A stretch of 20,379 nt of DNA from Candidatus Parvarchaeota archaeon. GTDB lineage: Archaea > Nanobdellota > Nanobdellia > Parvarchaeales > Parvarchaeaceae. Positions 7,324-14,343 of the stretch are shown here, piece by piece (the first letter of the stretch is position 1; each line of letters opens with the position of its first letter). Below the pieces are notes generated by a model that worked only from the letters and a program-made list of their open reading frames with translations, searched no databases and was not told the DNA's origin. The DNA lies in NCBI GenBank assembly GCA_023488405.1, contig JAMDDW010000001.1, positions 1-20,379 on the forward strand, written 5' to 3'. A program made the position numbers and the translations under genes.

Positions 7324-7962
7324 TTATTTATTTTCCTTCATTGCATGCTTTACTTTTTCCAATATAGCGTCTGATATCACAGGGGCTCCGATTGCAAGTA
7401 TCCTTTTGTTTTTGCTATCTAGAATGGTGAAATGTCCATGGTTAGCACGTATGCCCCAAACCCCAAATTCATCAAGGTCAAGAAAGTAAGCTATCACTGC
7501 TTTTATTATGTCTCCATGCGAAACCAATATTACATTTTCATTTTCCGGTATCTCTTTAAGTAAATCGGTAACTCTTTTCTCAACTTCTTCCCAGCTCTCC
7601 AAGCCATTTGGGTAACCGTTTAAAATCTCCTTTACATGCCAGTTATAATCGGTTTGATCCCCCTTATTATCGCTAGGTATCTGTTTGTTGTTGTAATTGC
7701 CCATCTGTCTCTCCTTTAGTCTTTCGTCCTTTTTCACTTTTAAACCGGTTATCTTTGATATTATCTCTGCAGTCTGCGCGGCTCTTAAGATTGGACTGGA
7801 TATGATTTCCTTTATGTTATCCAGCTTTTTCAATTCTTCTGCCGATTTTATGAGGTATTCCTCACCCTCTACAGTTAATGGATAACCGTCAATATCATGC
7901 GTCAAATAACCTTTTTTATTTGATTCGCTGAAGCCATGTCTTATAATTATTATTATCCCCAT
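7324..7962 (-). CDS. Histidine phosphatase superfamily protein (phosphoglycerate-mutase-like)
   Basis: 212 residues with the complete branch-1 active site: the phospho-acceptor in IIRHGFSES (His9, with Arg8), Arg60 in SSPILRAAQTA, Glu84 in RLKERQMGNY, and the second histidine in VSHGDIIKA (His149). The specific substrate (phosphoglycerate, sugar phosphate, alpha-ribazole phosphate or other) cannot be read from these motifs. It is the first gene of a two-gene unit with dephospho-CoA kinase. A TATA-like AATATAT on the plus strand near 7990-7996 lies about 30 nt before the start, leaving a leader of a few bases; GAAAGGAG at about 7978-7985 is also present. Confidence 0.9.
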   Translation of the reverse strand: MGIIIIIRHGFSESNKKGYLTHDIDGYPLTVEGEEYLIKSAEELKKLDNIKEIISSPILRAAQTAEIISKITGLKVKKDERLKERQMGNYNNKQIPSDNKGDQTDYNWHVKEILNGYPNGLESWEEVEKRVTDLLKEIPENENVILVSHGDIIKAVIAYFLDLDEFGVWGIRANHGHFTILDSKNKRILAIGAPVISDAILEKVKHAMKENK

Positions 7963-8025
7963 TTGAATTCAATTTAATCTCCTTTCACCAATATATCTAA
8001 ATAACCGTTTTTAATACAAATACTT

Positions 8026-8610
8026 TTAATGAATTATATAAAAGCGGTATTCTTTGCGGAATTCATCAAAAAGAATATCCGCTAATATTGCTGCTTTTCT
8101 CCTTTCAATACCCAGTTCATTCTCATCCCTGCATGGCTTCTGAGGCCTTAAATGTGAGTAAACTTGTTCATCAAGTAACCATGTATTTCCGTTATTTTCT
8201 CTGTTGAATGCATTCAAAGCAACATAAAATCTTTTCAATGATTCTTTTAGATTGGCTTGGATATACTCTTCTTGTTTTGGGTTTAATTTTTCTATTGAAT
8301 GTGAGTAATCCCGGAAGTCATATTCCTTTTTTAGAATACCAATCCAAGGGTAAGGGAGACCGGAGCCATTAACATGGCCAGCACAGGAAGAGTAAGTAGG
8401 AATCCCCAACAGGTTTAGGGCCTTTACTAATGGCAGTATTTCTTTGTCTATTTGCCCCTCTGAATTCTTTATTAGTATGTCATTGAGTGTTTTAGGGGGC
8501 CATTCCCTGAAAAACATATAAAGCCCTTCCACATTTATATTTGATTGGTTATCTCTTTTAAAATTTGCTGTCTCTTGGTATCCTATAAGTGTAATTAACG
8601 CGTAAGCCAT
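8026..8610 (-). CDS. Uncharacterised protein with SCxGH motif
   Basis: 194 residues, soluble, no signal peptide. The most distinctive stretch is LLGIPTYSSCAGHV (67-80; Cys76, His79), soon followed by PYPWIGI. A Gly-x-x-Thr-x-x-Ser-Cys-x-Gly-His arrangement recurs in several uncharacterised phage and archaeal proteins and superficially resembles the SSCSGR start of Taw3, but the rest does not look like Taw3. Charged helices follow, with a Trp/His-containing LLDEQVYSHLRP and ERRKAAILADILFDEFRKEY near the end. The start at 8610 overlaps the glycosyltransferase stop by 16 bp. A Met at residue 32 (8517), preceded by GGAAGGG and a TATA-like AAATATAAA, is a credible alternative. I do not recognise the family. 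Confidence 0.75.
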   Translation of the reverse strand: MAYALITLIGYQETANFKRDNQSNINVEGLYMFFREWPPKTLNDILIKNSEGQIDKEILPLVKALNLLGIPTYSSCAGHVNGSGLPYPWIGILKKEYDFRDYSHSIEKLNPKQEEYIQANLKESLKRFYVALNAFNRENNGNTWLLDEQVYSHLRPQKPCRDENELGIERRKAAILADILFDEFRKEYRFYIIH

Positions 8611-9836
8611 TTGTCGTGTTTATTCAGACTAAATATAGCATAGAGTGCCGTAAGGAACATTACTAATAACATTATAGATCCGTACGACAAAAGCCTTAGC
8701 TTGTCTTTCTTCATGGTCTTTACTATAAGGTATATCATTATTAACGCGGACAGAATAGACACTACCCTTAAGACAGTGTAAAGTGCAGAAAATGACTGCA
8801 AAACTCTGGGAACTGAAAAAAGCGAGTTCACAAGGATTTTTCCTCCATCAATTATGCCTCTTCTGAATATTATCCTTGCAAGCAATCCACCTCTTAATAT
8901 TAGTTCTGCTAAAACAAGGAAGGGAAGCGTGTAAATGTAAAACATGAAAAAGGCGTATAAAGGCCCGTTTCTGAATATGCTTTTGTCTCTGAAGCTGTTT
9001 ATGAAGTTTATGTATCCGGATCTAGACCATCTTATTGACTGCTTCACCAGATTTTTAAAGGATTTTTGTCCTTTAGTCAAAACAACAACATTCTGGGCCA
9101 TCTTGGTTTTGTATCCTAAGCTATTAACGTACTTTGTAATCATTATATCATCGCCTATAATCATCTTTTTACCAAGGAACTTTGAATTTAGAAAATTGTT
9201 TGATGATACAAAATCTCTTATTATATTGGTTCTGTAAACAGCGCACTGACCGTTTATTACCATAACCCTATCAAAATATGACATTGCCTTGAAGGACAGC
9301 TGCCTTAGTCTTTGGAGCATTTCCGAAGGATAATAGACAAATTTATTCTTTTCTTTTATAATTCTTACTTCAGCACCAACACCCGCGGTCTTATCATCGA
9401 ATTTACTGATTAGGTTCTCAACAGCTTTTTTTGGAAGAATTGTATCACTGTCTAAAAACATTACATACTTGCTTTTTATTAGTTTTATTCCTGCTGCAAG
9501 TGCACCTTTTTTGCCTAAATTTTCAGGCAAGTAAACAAACTTCCCCTTGTTTCTTTCAGTTATCTCTTTATATGGTGAGTAACATCCGTTTCCTATTACT
9601 ATAAAGTTAGTTTCCTGTACTTTTACAGAGTCAATGCACTTTTCAAACAGTTTTTTATCTTCATTGTATACTGGTATAAGTATAGTAAGTGAGTTCTTTG
9701 TATCTGCATTGTTTCCTGCCCATTCTTTCTTTTTATAGAAATAATATATAAGTATTATGTATAAAGAAGAGGAAACAGAGATTATTATGGATATGTAAAT
9801 ATAAGTTAAATACAGGAAATGCGAATACACAACCAT
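8595..9836 (-). CDS. Membrane glycosyltransferase family 2, processive (hyaluronan/cellulose-synthase-like)
   Basis: Integral membrane GT2 enzyme of 413 residues that should polymerise or add sugar from a nucleotide sugar. An N-terminal helix (about 7-33) precedes the GT-A core, which shows LTILIPVYNE (50-59), the DxD motif LDSDT (128-132), INGQCAVYR (194-202), the catalytic-base region IIGDD (226-230) and the processivity signature QSIRW (266-270). Three or more C-terminal helices follow. The order D, DxD, D, QxxRW is that of hyaluronan and chitin synthases. The frame opens at a GTG (9845), but the TATA box 26 nt before ATG 9836, with GGTGA just upstream, favours 9836. The acceptor and product are unknown; surface polysaccharide is plausible beside sequon-rich surface proteins. 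Confidence 0.9.
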   Translation of the reverse strand: MVVYSHFLYLTYIYISIIISVSSSLYIILIYYFYKKKEWAGNNADTKNSLTILIPVYNEDKKLFEKCIDSVKVQETNFIVIGNGCYSPYKEITERNKGKFVYLPENLGKKGALAAGIKLIKSKYVMFLDSDTILPKKAVENLISKFDDKTAGVGAEVRIIKEKNKFVYYPSEMLQRLRQLSFKAMSYFDRVMVINGQCAVYRTNIIRDFVSSNNFLNSKFLGKKMIIGDDIMITKYVNSLGYKTKMAQNVVVLTKGQKSFKNLVKQSIRWSRSGYINFINSFRDKSIFRNGPLYAFFMFYIYTLPFLVLAELILRGGLLARIIFRRGIIDGGKILVNSLFSVPRVLQSFSALYTVLRVVSILSALIMIYLIVKTMKKDKLRLLSYGSIMLLVMFLTALYAIFSLNKHDKWLTR

Positions 9837-9856
9837 ATCATTCACCAGCTTTTTAG

Positions 9857-9866
9857 CTATTTATAC
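9857..9866 (-). promoter_or_regulatory. TATA box of the glycosyltransferase gene
   Basis: Reads GGTATAAATAG on the minus strand, centred 26 nt before the ATG at 9836 but only 17 nt before the GTG at 9845. It therefore supports the ATG start and a leaderless mRNA. Confidence 0.6.
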
Positions 9867-9931
9867 CTATAATTAAGCAGATAAAGACTATATGAAAAAT
9901 TTAATAAATGCTAATTGTATAAAGTAAAGAT

Positions 9932-10459
9932 ATGTCTGAGGAATCTACCGTTAAGGTGCACTTTAAGAAAATACACGTTATTGTAATAGCAGTAGTTGTA
10001 GTATTGGCGATAGCTTCATTTTATCTTTTAAGCCACAATAACAGTTCTATCTCAGTTAAAAGCGGAGATAATGTAACGGTATTCTATTCACTTTGGCTTT
10101 CAAACGGAACGCTTGTGCAAAGTAATTTTAATTCAACCCCTTTCAGCTTCATAGCTGGCTCTTCACAGGTAATCAAAGGCTTCAGCAATGCAGTCATAGG
10201 CATGAAGGAAGGGCAAACAAAAAATGTTACTTTGTCACCTAGCGAAGCATACGGTAATATTAATAATTCACTTATAATAACTGTTCCGAGAGCTGACTTT
10301 GGCAATAACTCAATAGCAGTAGGGGAGCAGGTATCTAACGGAAATGGGGCTGCAGGAGTAATCACTGCTTTAAACTCTACAAACGTTACGGTTAATTTTA
10401 ATCCTCCTTTGGCAGGTAAAACTCTCATTTTTGAGATAAAGGTGATTAAAATTAATTAA
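9932..10459 (+). CDS. Membrane-anchored extracellular FKBP-type prolyl isomerase
   Basis: 175 residues: a short basic cytoplasmic N-terminus, one helix (about 12-33), then an FKBP domain with an inserted flap as in SlyD-type and short archaeal FKBPs. Conserved core: GDNVTVFYSLWLSNG (45-59), SQVIKGFSNAVIGMKEGQ (78-95), PSEAYGN (103-109), PPLAGKTLIFEIKV (158-171). Compared with the cytosolic copy at 13189, Tyr52, Val80-Ile81 and Tyr107 are kept, but the Phe-Asp pair of FKBP12 (F36-D37; F26-D27 in the cytosolic copy) is Val62-Gln63. The domain carries ten Asn-x-Ser/Thr sequons against one in the cytosolic copy, which fits an exposed, N-glycosylated protein. It probably acts as a surface chaperone or isomerase, with activity possibly reduced. 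The next gene starts immediately after its stop. TATA-like TTAATAAAT lies about 28 nt upstream. Confidence 0.92.
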   Translation: MSEESTVKVHFKKIHVIVIAVVVVLAIASFYLLSHNNSSISVKSGDNVTVFYSLWLSNGTLVQSNFNSTPFSFIAGSSQVIKGFSNAVIGMKEGQTKNVTLSPSEAYGNINNSLIITVPRADFGNNSIAVGEQVSNGNGAAGVITALNSTNVTVNFNPPLAGKTLIFEIKVIKIN

Positions 10460-10684
10460 ATGGCATTGAAACTCAATTCAATAGTCATAATAGGTTTAGC
10501 TTTGTTTATTATTGGTCTAATCCTTCCTTTTATTGATATTCTCATAATAAAGTCTTACGGTAAAGCCGCAGAATCAATAGGAAGCATCTTACTATTTACA
10601 AGTTTAGCTATTTTTGTAGCGGGGGTTATAGTAACGCTTGTAGGTTTTCATAAGCAAAGTAGGCAAACAATTTACAAACAGTGA
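10460..10684 (+). CDS. Small two-helix membrane protein
   Basis: 74 residues with two hydrophobic helices (about 8-30 and 42-63), a short polar loop DILIIKSYGKAAESIG between them, and a basic C-terminus GFHKQSRQTIYKQ. The ATG directly abuts the stop of the FKBP gene (no spacer), and GGTGA lies about 15 nt upstream, so it is expressed with the anchored FKBP. No family recognised; its size and position suggest an accessory subunit, which is inference only. Confidence 0.7.
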   Translation: MALKLNSIVIIGLALFIIGLILPFIDILIIKSYGKAAESIGSILLFTSLAIFVAGVIVTLVGFHKQSRQTIYKQ

Positions 10685-10694
10685 AAAAGGATAT

Positions 10695-10704
10695 ATTTTT
10701 ATAG
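10695..10704 (+). promoter_or_regulatory. TATA box of the surface-protein gene
   Basis: TTTTTATAGC centred about 27 nt before the ATG at 10726, in a 41-bp gap after the small membrane gene, so the surface protein probably has its own leaderless transcript. Confidence 0.5.
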
Positions 10705-10725
10705 CATAATTACATAGTATGCAAT

Positions 10726-12261
10726 ATGGACGATCCCACAGGCATGCAGACAAATCCAACAAGTATCCAGTTAGGTCCGATGCCTAATGGATCAAATAAG
10801 CACAAATATGTGGCAATAATTGCAATAATAGTTCTAGCAGTTTTCTTAGTATTCATCTTTGCATCCTACGAAGGATACGTTCCATTCTTGAAGATTTCAA
10901 CAACAAGCAATCCATATTACAGTGTATCTAATTTTAACCAGCTTGCTTCAGTTTCAGCCAAACTTTCAAATACTAGCGGGCCTTTTAATATGTCTTACAG
11001 CATGCTTATAAGCTTAAATGCAGCCGCGGGCCCGGCAAGTTTTTCATTTAATCTCCCAATAAATGGATATATCTCACACTATTCGCCATATACAAAGGAA
11101 GCCGCTAAAATAGATGTATTGTCTTTGTTGAAAAATATAGCTTCGGTAGATAAAAATGCAAATATATCAACATTCCCGTCAGGTCTTTATTACATAAATT
11201 TAACAAGCATATCTAACAGGACTTATTCATCTCTTTGTATACCCTTTGAAATGATTTCGCAGATGACAAATCAAACAATTACAGCAATTGGTGCATCAGT
11301 AAATGACACAAGTATAAACAACGCTTCTTTGCTTTGTCTTTCTTTGAAAACAGATAACGTAAGCAAAGTAGCAGGCAACATAACTTCTTTGCTAGGTAGC
11401 AACCTGAATAGCATAAACTTAAGCAAAGTTAACAATACAATCAGTAAATACTTACAAGTAAAATACATAAAGGGTTCAAGTTATAATGGACAGGCATGCT
11501 CTATCCTTGATATAAACAGCACGGCAGAGTTCCAGAGTAAATATAATGCTTCAATCGGCTTTAGCTTCTGCTTCTCAAATAATTACGGAATTCCATTAGA
11601 CGGCTCATTGGTAATTAACTTGACAAGGGATTCTGCTGCTATAGATAAGGCCTTGAACGCCAGTTTTAACATATCTAATCTTGTTTTATCGGCACAGCTT
11701 AAGTCATCTTTTAATCCAGCTCCAACTTCAGTTTCCAGTCTTTCTGTTCTTCCAAAAGGTTCGTATACAGTTAATCAAACACTACTTTCGCAGTTAATTG
11801 CGGCCGCAGAACTTTCAAGTGGTTCGCAGCCAACTACGGTTACAACACCGAAAGCCCTACTTTCATATGTGGATTCATATATCCCAGGCATGGTTTTTGC
11901 TAGTAACCTTAGCTATGACTATACAGGTTCTGTATATTATTACTTTTATCTAAATAACCCTTATAAAGGGATATTCGAAATATTCTCTTCTTCCCCGTCA
12001 ACTTATAATAATTTTAGTAGTTTATACGATTCATTATCATTTTTCTTCCCAAACAATTATAATCTAACAATTGACGGACAACCGGCGTTTGGTTCTAACT
12101 CTACAAACATTGTCGATTATTCATACCAATTTTATACATTATATAATGGAATCGAGCTCAATATATTAGCTTCTGCTCCTTTGAATAGTAGTTATTTAAA
12201 GGAATTAAATGGCACAATTATGAAAATGGTGGAGAATTTGCCATTACATGACATAAGTTAA
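10726..12261 (+). CDS. Large sequon-rich surface protein with N-terminal anchor
   Basis: 511 residues. About 25 polar cytoplasmic residues (MDDPTGMQTNPTSIQLG...) precede one helix (about 27-47), and the rest is a secreted Ser/Asn/Thr/Tyr-rich domain with roughly 25 Asn-x-Ser/Thr sequons and very few charged residues. A handful of cysteines (in SSLCIPF, SLLCLSL, QACSILD and GFSFCFS) could form disulphides. No catalytic motif or named domain is seen; the pattern of YY..FYLNNPY and VVI-type beta strands suggests a beta-rich exposed fold. It lies behind the extracellular FKBP and downstream of a surface-polysaccharide-type glycosyltransferase (opposite strand), so a cell-envelope role is likely. 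Function unknown. Confidence 0.88.
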   Translation: MDDPTGMQTNPTSIQLGPMPNGSNKHKYVAIIAIIVLAVFLVFIFASYEGYVPFLKISTTSNPYYSVSNFNQLASVSAKLSNTSGPFNMSYSMLISLNAAAGPASFSFNLPINGYISHYSPYTKEAAKIDVLSLLKNIASVDKNANISTFPSGLYYINLTSISNRTYSSLCIPFEMISQMTNQTITAIGASVNDTSINNASLLCLSLKTDNVSKVAGNITSLLGSNLNSINLSKVNNTISKYLQVKYIKGSSYNGQACSILDINSTAEFQSKYNASIGFSFCFSNNYGIPLDGSLVINLTRDSAAIDKALNASFNISNLVLSAQLKSSFNPAPTSVSSLSVLPKGSYTVNQTLLSQLIAAAELSSGSQPTTVTTPKALLSYVDSYIPGMVFASNLSYDYTGSVYYYFYLNNPYKGIFEIFSSSPSTYNNFSSLYDSLSFFFPNNYNLTIDGQPAFGSNSTNIVDYSYQFYTLYNGIELNILASAPLNSSYLKELNGTIMKMVENLPLHDIS

Positions 12262-12346
12262 TTTTATACTTGGCCGCAGGTTATTTTTAAAGCTAAAGAA
12301 TTTTATTTAATTGATATTGTCTTTATACCTTAAAATGGTTTTAGTT

Positions 12347-12379
12347 TATTTACTATTTGTTTGTTTAATTTATTTTTTT
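12347..12379 (+). terminator. T-rich terminator between convergent genes
   Basis: A T-rich run ending in seven T (12373-12379), about 90-120 bp after the surface-protein stop and running into the 3' end of the converging membrane gene. Oligo-T tracts are the usual archaeal termination signal. No hairpin is needed or obvious. Confidence 0.4.
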
Positions 12380-12700
12380 AATCAAGGACTTTTGTTCTTT
12401 TCCACCTTCTATAGCGTATGAAAGGTAAAGAAAGAATAAGCCAAAGATAAGAGGATACAATATAGCCCCTATTATGCCGTATTTTATATTGTTTGGTCCC
12501 GCTGCCAATGAATATGTAATTACTAGTATAAAGTTTGCAGATAAAAAGAATATAAAGTAATTTACAACGTTTTTAGATAGTTTTATTCTTTGCAAAGCTG
12601 CATTTCTGTAAATCCTAAAGTAGTGTATGAACCTAAGAAGGGAAAACAGCACAAATATTCCGCTTATTAACGCAATTATGCCCTCTATCTCAAGTATCAT
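12365..12700 (-). CDS. Small membrane protein, module A gene 2
   Basis: 111 residues with about three helices (near 5-25, 44-65 and 75-98) separated by a basic loop RIYRNAALQRIKLSKN, and a charged tail GGKEQKSLIKK. It corresponds in position and topology to the 140-residue protein at 18080. The frame opens at an ATG at 12712, but the ATG at 12700 overlaps the preceding stop as ATGA and has GGAGG exactly 5 nt upstream, the same arrangement as at 18080; 12700 is therefore chosen. Translation is coupled to gene 1 of the module. No known domain. Confidence 0.8.
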   Translation of the reverse strand: MILEIEGIIALISGIFVLFSLLRFIHYFRIYRNAALQRIKLSKNVVNYFIFFLSANFILVITYSLAAGPNNIKYGIIGAILYPLIFGLFFLYLSYAIEGGKEQKSLIKKIN

Positions 12701-13044
12701 ACAAACCTCCAAAAAGCCTTAAACCATAAAGTAATTACATATGAAACCAAAAGATAAGAAAACACGCCTAAAAGCTGTGCTGCAATCACTAAATACAGCA
12801 ATTTTAATATCTCCCCCAATACATACATTGAGAAAACCATTATGAAAAGAATAGTCGCAGCAATCAGCAAGTAAATCTGGGTTGTTGATTTTTTAAGGTT
12901 TAGCGCCCAGACAAATATCGGAGCTCTGTCTTTTTTGTGCTTTTCGAGTATATAGATTAATAACAAGGAAATAAAGGAAACAGCAACCACATTCACAAGT
13001 TCAAATATACCCCAAAACGCCTCAAACGCATAGTAAAAGTCCAT
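12697..13044 (-). CDS. Small membrane protein, module A gene 1
   Basis: 115 residues with about three helices. Key features: EKHKKDRAP (residues 34-42) followed by LN and Lys residues after the first helix, and the C-terminal tail LWFKAFWRFV. The gene at 17710 encodes the same landmarks (LKHIKDKAP, LN, and YFWFKRFRRFA after frame repair), so the two are paralogues. The frame opens at 13059, but the ATG at 13044 aligns with the paralogue's first residue and has TATA-like TTTTTATTA about 25 nt upstream; the longer start would lie only about 10 nt from that box. The tail codons hold the Shine-Dalgarno of gene 2. No known family. Confidence 0.82.
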   Translation of the reverse strand: MDFYYAFEAFWGIFELVNVVAVSFISLLLIYILEKHKKDRAPIFVWALNLKKSTTQIYLLIAATILFIMVFSMYVLGEILKLLYLVIAAQLLGVFSYLLVSYVITLWFKAFWRFV

Positions 13045-13064
13045 TTTATTTAAAGCCATTCGCG

Positions 13065-13073
13065 TAATAAAAA
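13065..13073 (-). promoter_or_regulatory. TATA box of membrane module A
   Basis: Reads TTTTTATTA on the minus strand, centred about 25 nt before ATG 13044, consistent with a leaderless transcript for the two-gene module. Confidence 0.5.
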
Positions 13074-13107
13074 GGCTTAAATTTTGTCATCTTTTTTTGG
13101 CAGTAAG

Positions 13108-13117
13108 TTTAATATAC
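13108..13117 (+). promoter_or_regulatory. TATA box of the cytosolic FKBP gene
   Basis: TTTAATATAC lies about 75 nt before the ATG at 13189, predicting a leader of roughly 50 nt. This is unlike most first genes here, and a Shine-Dalgarno, GAGGTGA at 13177-13183, is correspondingly present 5 nt before the start codon. Confidence 0.5.
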
Positions 13118-13188
13118 TATTAGTTTCATTTTAATTGAATCTTGTATGGTTTCTGTACTGGATAAATGAGGTTTTTGAGGTGAATTAG

Positions 13189-13608
13189 ATGGTAGACGAA
13201 GAGGTTAAAAAAGGGGATAAAATACAGGTAATATATACCGGTTATTTAGAAGACGGATCTGTTTTTGATTCTAACGAAGGAAAGGATGCACTATCCTTTG
13301 AGGTTGGGGCTGGCCAAGTTATAAAGGGTTTTGATGATGCCGTAGTAGGAATGAAGGTTGGAGAAAATAAGAGCATAACAATTAAACCGGAAGAAGCATA
13401 TGGTGAAAGGCATGAAGAGATGGTAATAAAGATTCCAAAGACTCAATTTCAAGGGGAAGAAGTAAAAGAGGGTATGATGGTTAGTTCCAACAATGGGATG
13501 CAGGCTACAGTAGTCGCAGTAAATGAAAACGATGTAACGTTAGACTTTAATTTCCCATTAGCAGGAAAAACGCTAAAGTTTGACATAAAAGTAAAATCCA
13601 TAAATTAA
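13189..13608 (+). CDS. Cytosolic FKBP-type peptidyl-prolyl isomerase (SlyD-like)
   Basis: 139 residues, no signal or anchor, so cytosolic. FKBP landmarks: GDKIQVIYTGYLEDGSVFDS (9-28; Tyr16, Phe26, Asp27), GAGQVIKGFDDAVVGMKVGE (40-59; Val44, Ile45), PEEAYGE (67-73; Tyr71) and FPLAGKTLKFDIKV (122-135). The inserted-flap domain lies between (about 75-120). It isomerises prolyl bonds and chaperones folding proteins. It lacks the His-rich tail of bacterial SlyD and is at the short end of archaeal short-type FKBPs. All expected pocket residues are present, in contrast with the anchored paralogue at 9932. It has its own promoter and a 5' leader with a Shine-Dalgarno. Confidence 0.95.
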   Translation: MVDEEVKKGDKIQVIYTGYLEDGSVFDSNEGKDALSFEVGAGQVIKGFDDAVVGMKVGENKSITIKPEEAYGERHEEMVIKIPKTQFQGEEVKEGMMVSSNNGMQATVVAVNENDVTLDFNFPLAGKTLKFDIKVKSIN

Positions 13609-13800
13609 TCGTGCAAAACTGTCACTTAGTAGGCTAATACCTTGGTGCGCTGTCTTAAATATTTTTAATAAATTACTTAGAACTTGTAGTGCTTATCATA
13701 ATACCGATATTTACACTGCTTATTGTATTTATAGGCTAATTAAAGCAATGTGTATAACATTAAAATATTGGTTAATACTTTGATTATATAGAACTTAAGG

Positions 13801-13810
13801 TATTTATACT
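13801..13810 (+). promoter_or_regulatory. TATA box of the MNT-HEPN operon
   Basis: TATTTATACT centred about 26 nt before ATG 13831. It is flanked by two direct copies of GAACT (13791-13795 and 13815-13819, 24 bp apart), one on each side of the box, which could serve as regulator sites. The stretch from the box to the ATG closely matches the kinase promoter at 6036. Confidence 0.65.
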
Positions 13811-13830
13811 AAAAGAACTATAAATAATAT

Positions 13831-14343
13831 ATGTCCCAAATTAAGATATACTCAACGAAAGAAGTTGATAAACCCTTTAGAGCATTAGCAATGAAGAAAT
13901 TTGGATATAATAAAGGAGCTATAAGCAAGGCCGCAGAAGAAGCTTTGATAAGGTGGACCAATACTATATCTGCAATAAATCTCCTAATTGAAAAGATAGT
14001 AGAAAGATCAAAAAAAGATAGCAGGATATTGGCGGTTGTTTTATTCGGCAGCTATGCTAGAAAAGATCCAAATTTTAGAGACGTCGATGTAGGCTTATTG
14101 CTGTATGATGCAAAGGATTCTGTGAATGTATATTCTGATTATGTAACATTTATAGGTGGAGAAAACTACTTGGATCTTTCTGTAATCAATTCTCTTCCAA
14201 TCAGGGTACAAAGCAGCATTTTTAATGATGCAATTATCTTATACAGTTCGAATGATTCTGCCTTATATGATTACACAATCAATTTAATAAAGAAATCAGC
14301 GGATTCAAGGCATCTACTGAATGAGGCATTGAAAACAATATGA
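13831..14343 (+). CDS. MNT-family nucleotidyltransferase antitoxin with N-terminal DNA-binding-like segment
   Basis: 170 residues. The first 45 or so (FRALAMKKFGYNKGAISKAAEEALIRW) resemble the ribbon-helix-helix-like segment often fused to archaeal minimal nucleotidyltransferases. The nucleotidyltransferase domain follows: LFGSYARKDPNFRDVDVGLLL (71-91) with Gly73-Ser74, Asp84 and Asp86, and the third acid Asp115 in YLDLSVIN. The residue after Arg77 is Lys rather than the usual Gly. In MNT-HEPN pairs of this type the nucleotidyltransferase neutralises the HEPN RNase by AMPylating a Tyr near its active site. The stop overlaps the HEPN start (ATGA). The N-terminal segment could bind the operon's own promoter; leaderless expression is likely. 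Confidence 0.88.
   Translation: MSQIKIYSTKEVDKPFRALAMKKFGYNKGAISKAAEEALIRWTNTISAINLLIEKIVERSKKDSRILAVVLFGSYARKDPNFRDVDVGLLLYDAKDSVNVYSDYVTFIGGENYLDLSVINSLPIRVQSSIFNDAIILYSSNDSALYDYTINLIKKSADSRHLLNEALKTI

Noticed and set aside
8026..8610. Taw3/TYW3-like tRNA modification enzyme
   Set aside because: Only the Ser-Ser-Cys-x-Gly core is reminiscent; the remaining sequence lacks other Taw3 landmarks.
13146..13169. Seven-codon upstream frame in the leader of the cytosolic FKBP gene (MVSVLDK)
   Set aside because: It lies in the predicted 50-nt leader but has no ribosome-binding signal and no supporting pattern; chance is adequate.
13689..13739. GTG-initiated 16-residue hydrophobic peptide with a TATA-like element about 25 nt upstream
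   Set aside because: Too short to span a membrane reliably, a non-ATG start, and the AT-rich context gives many TATA-like matches.
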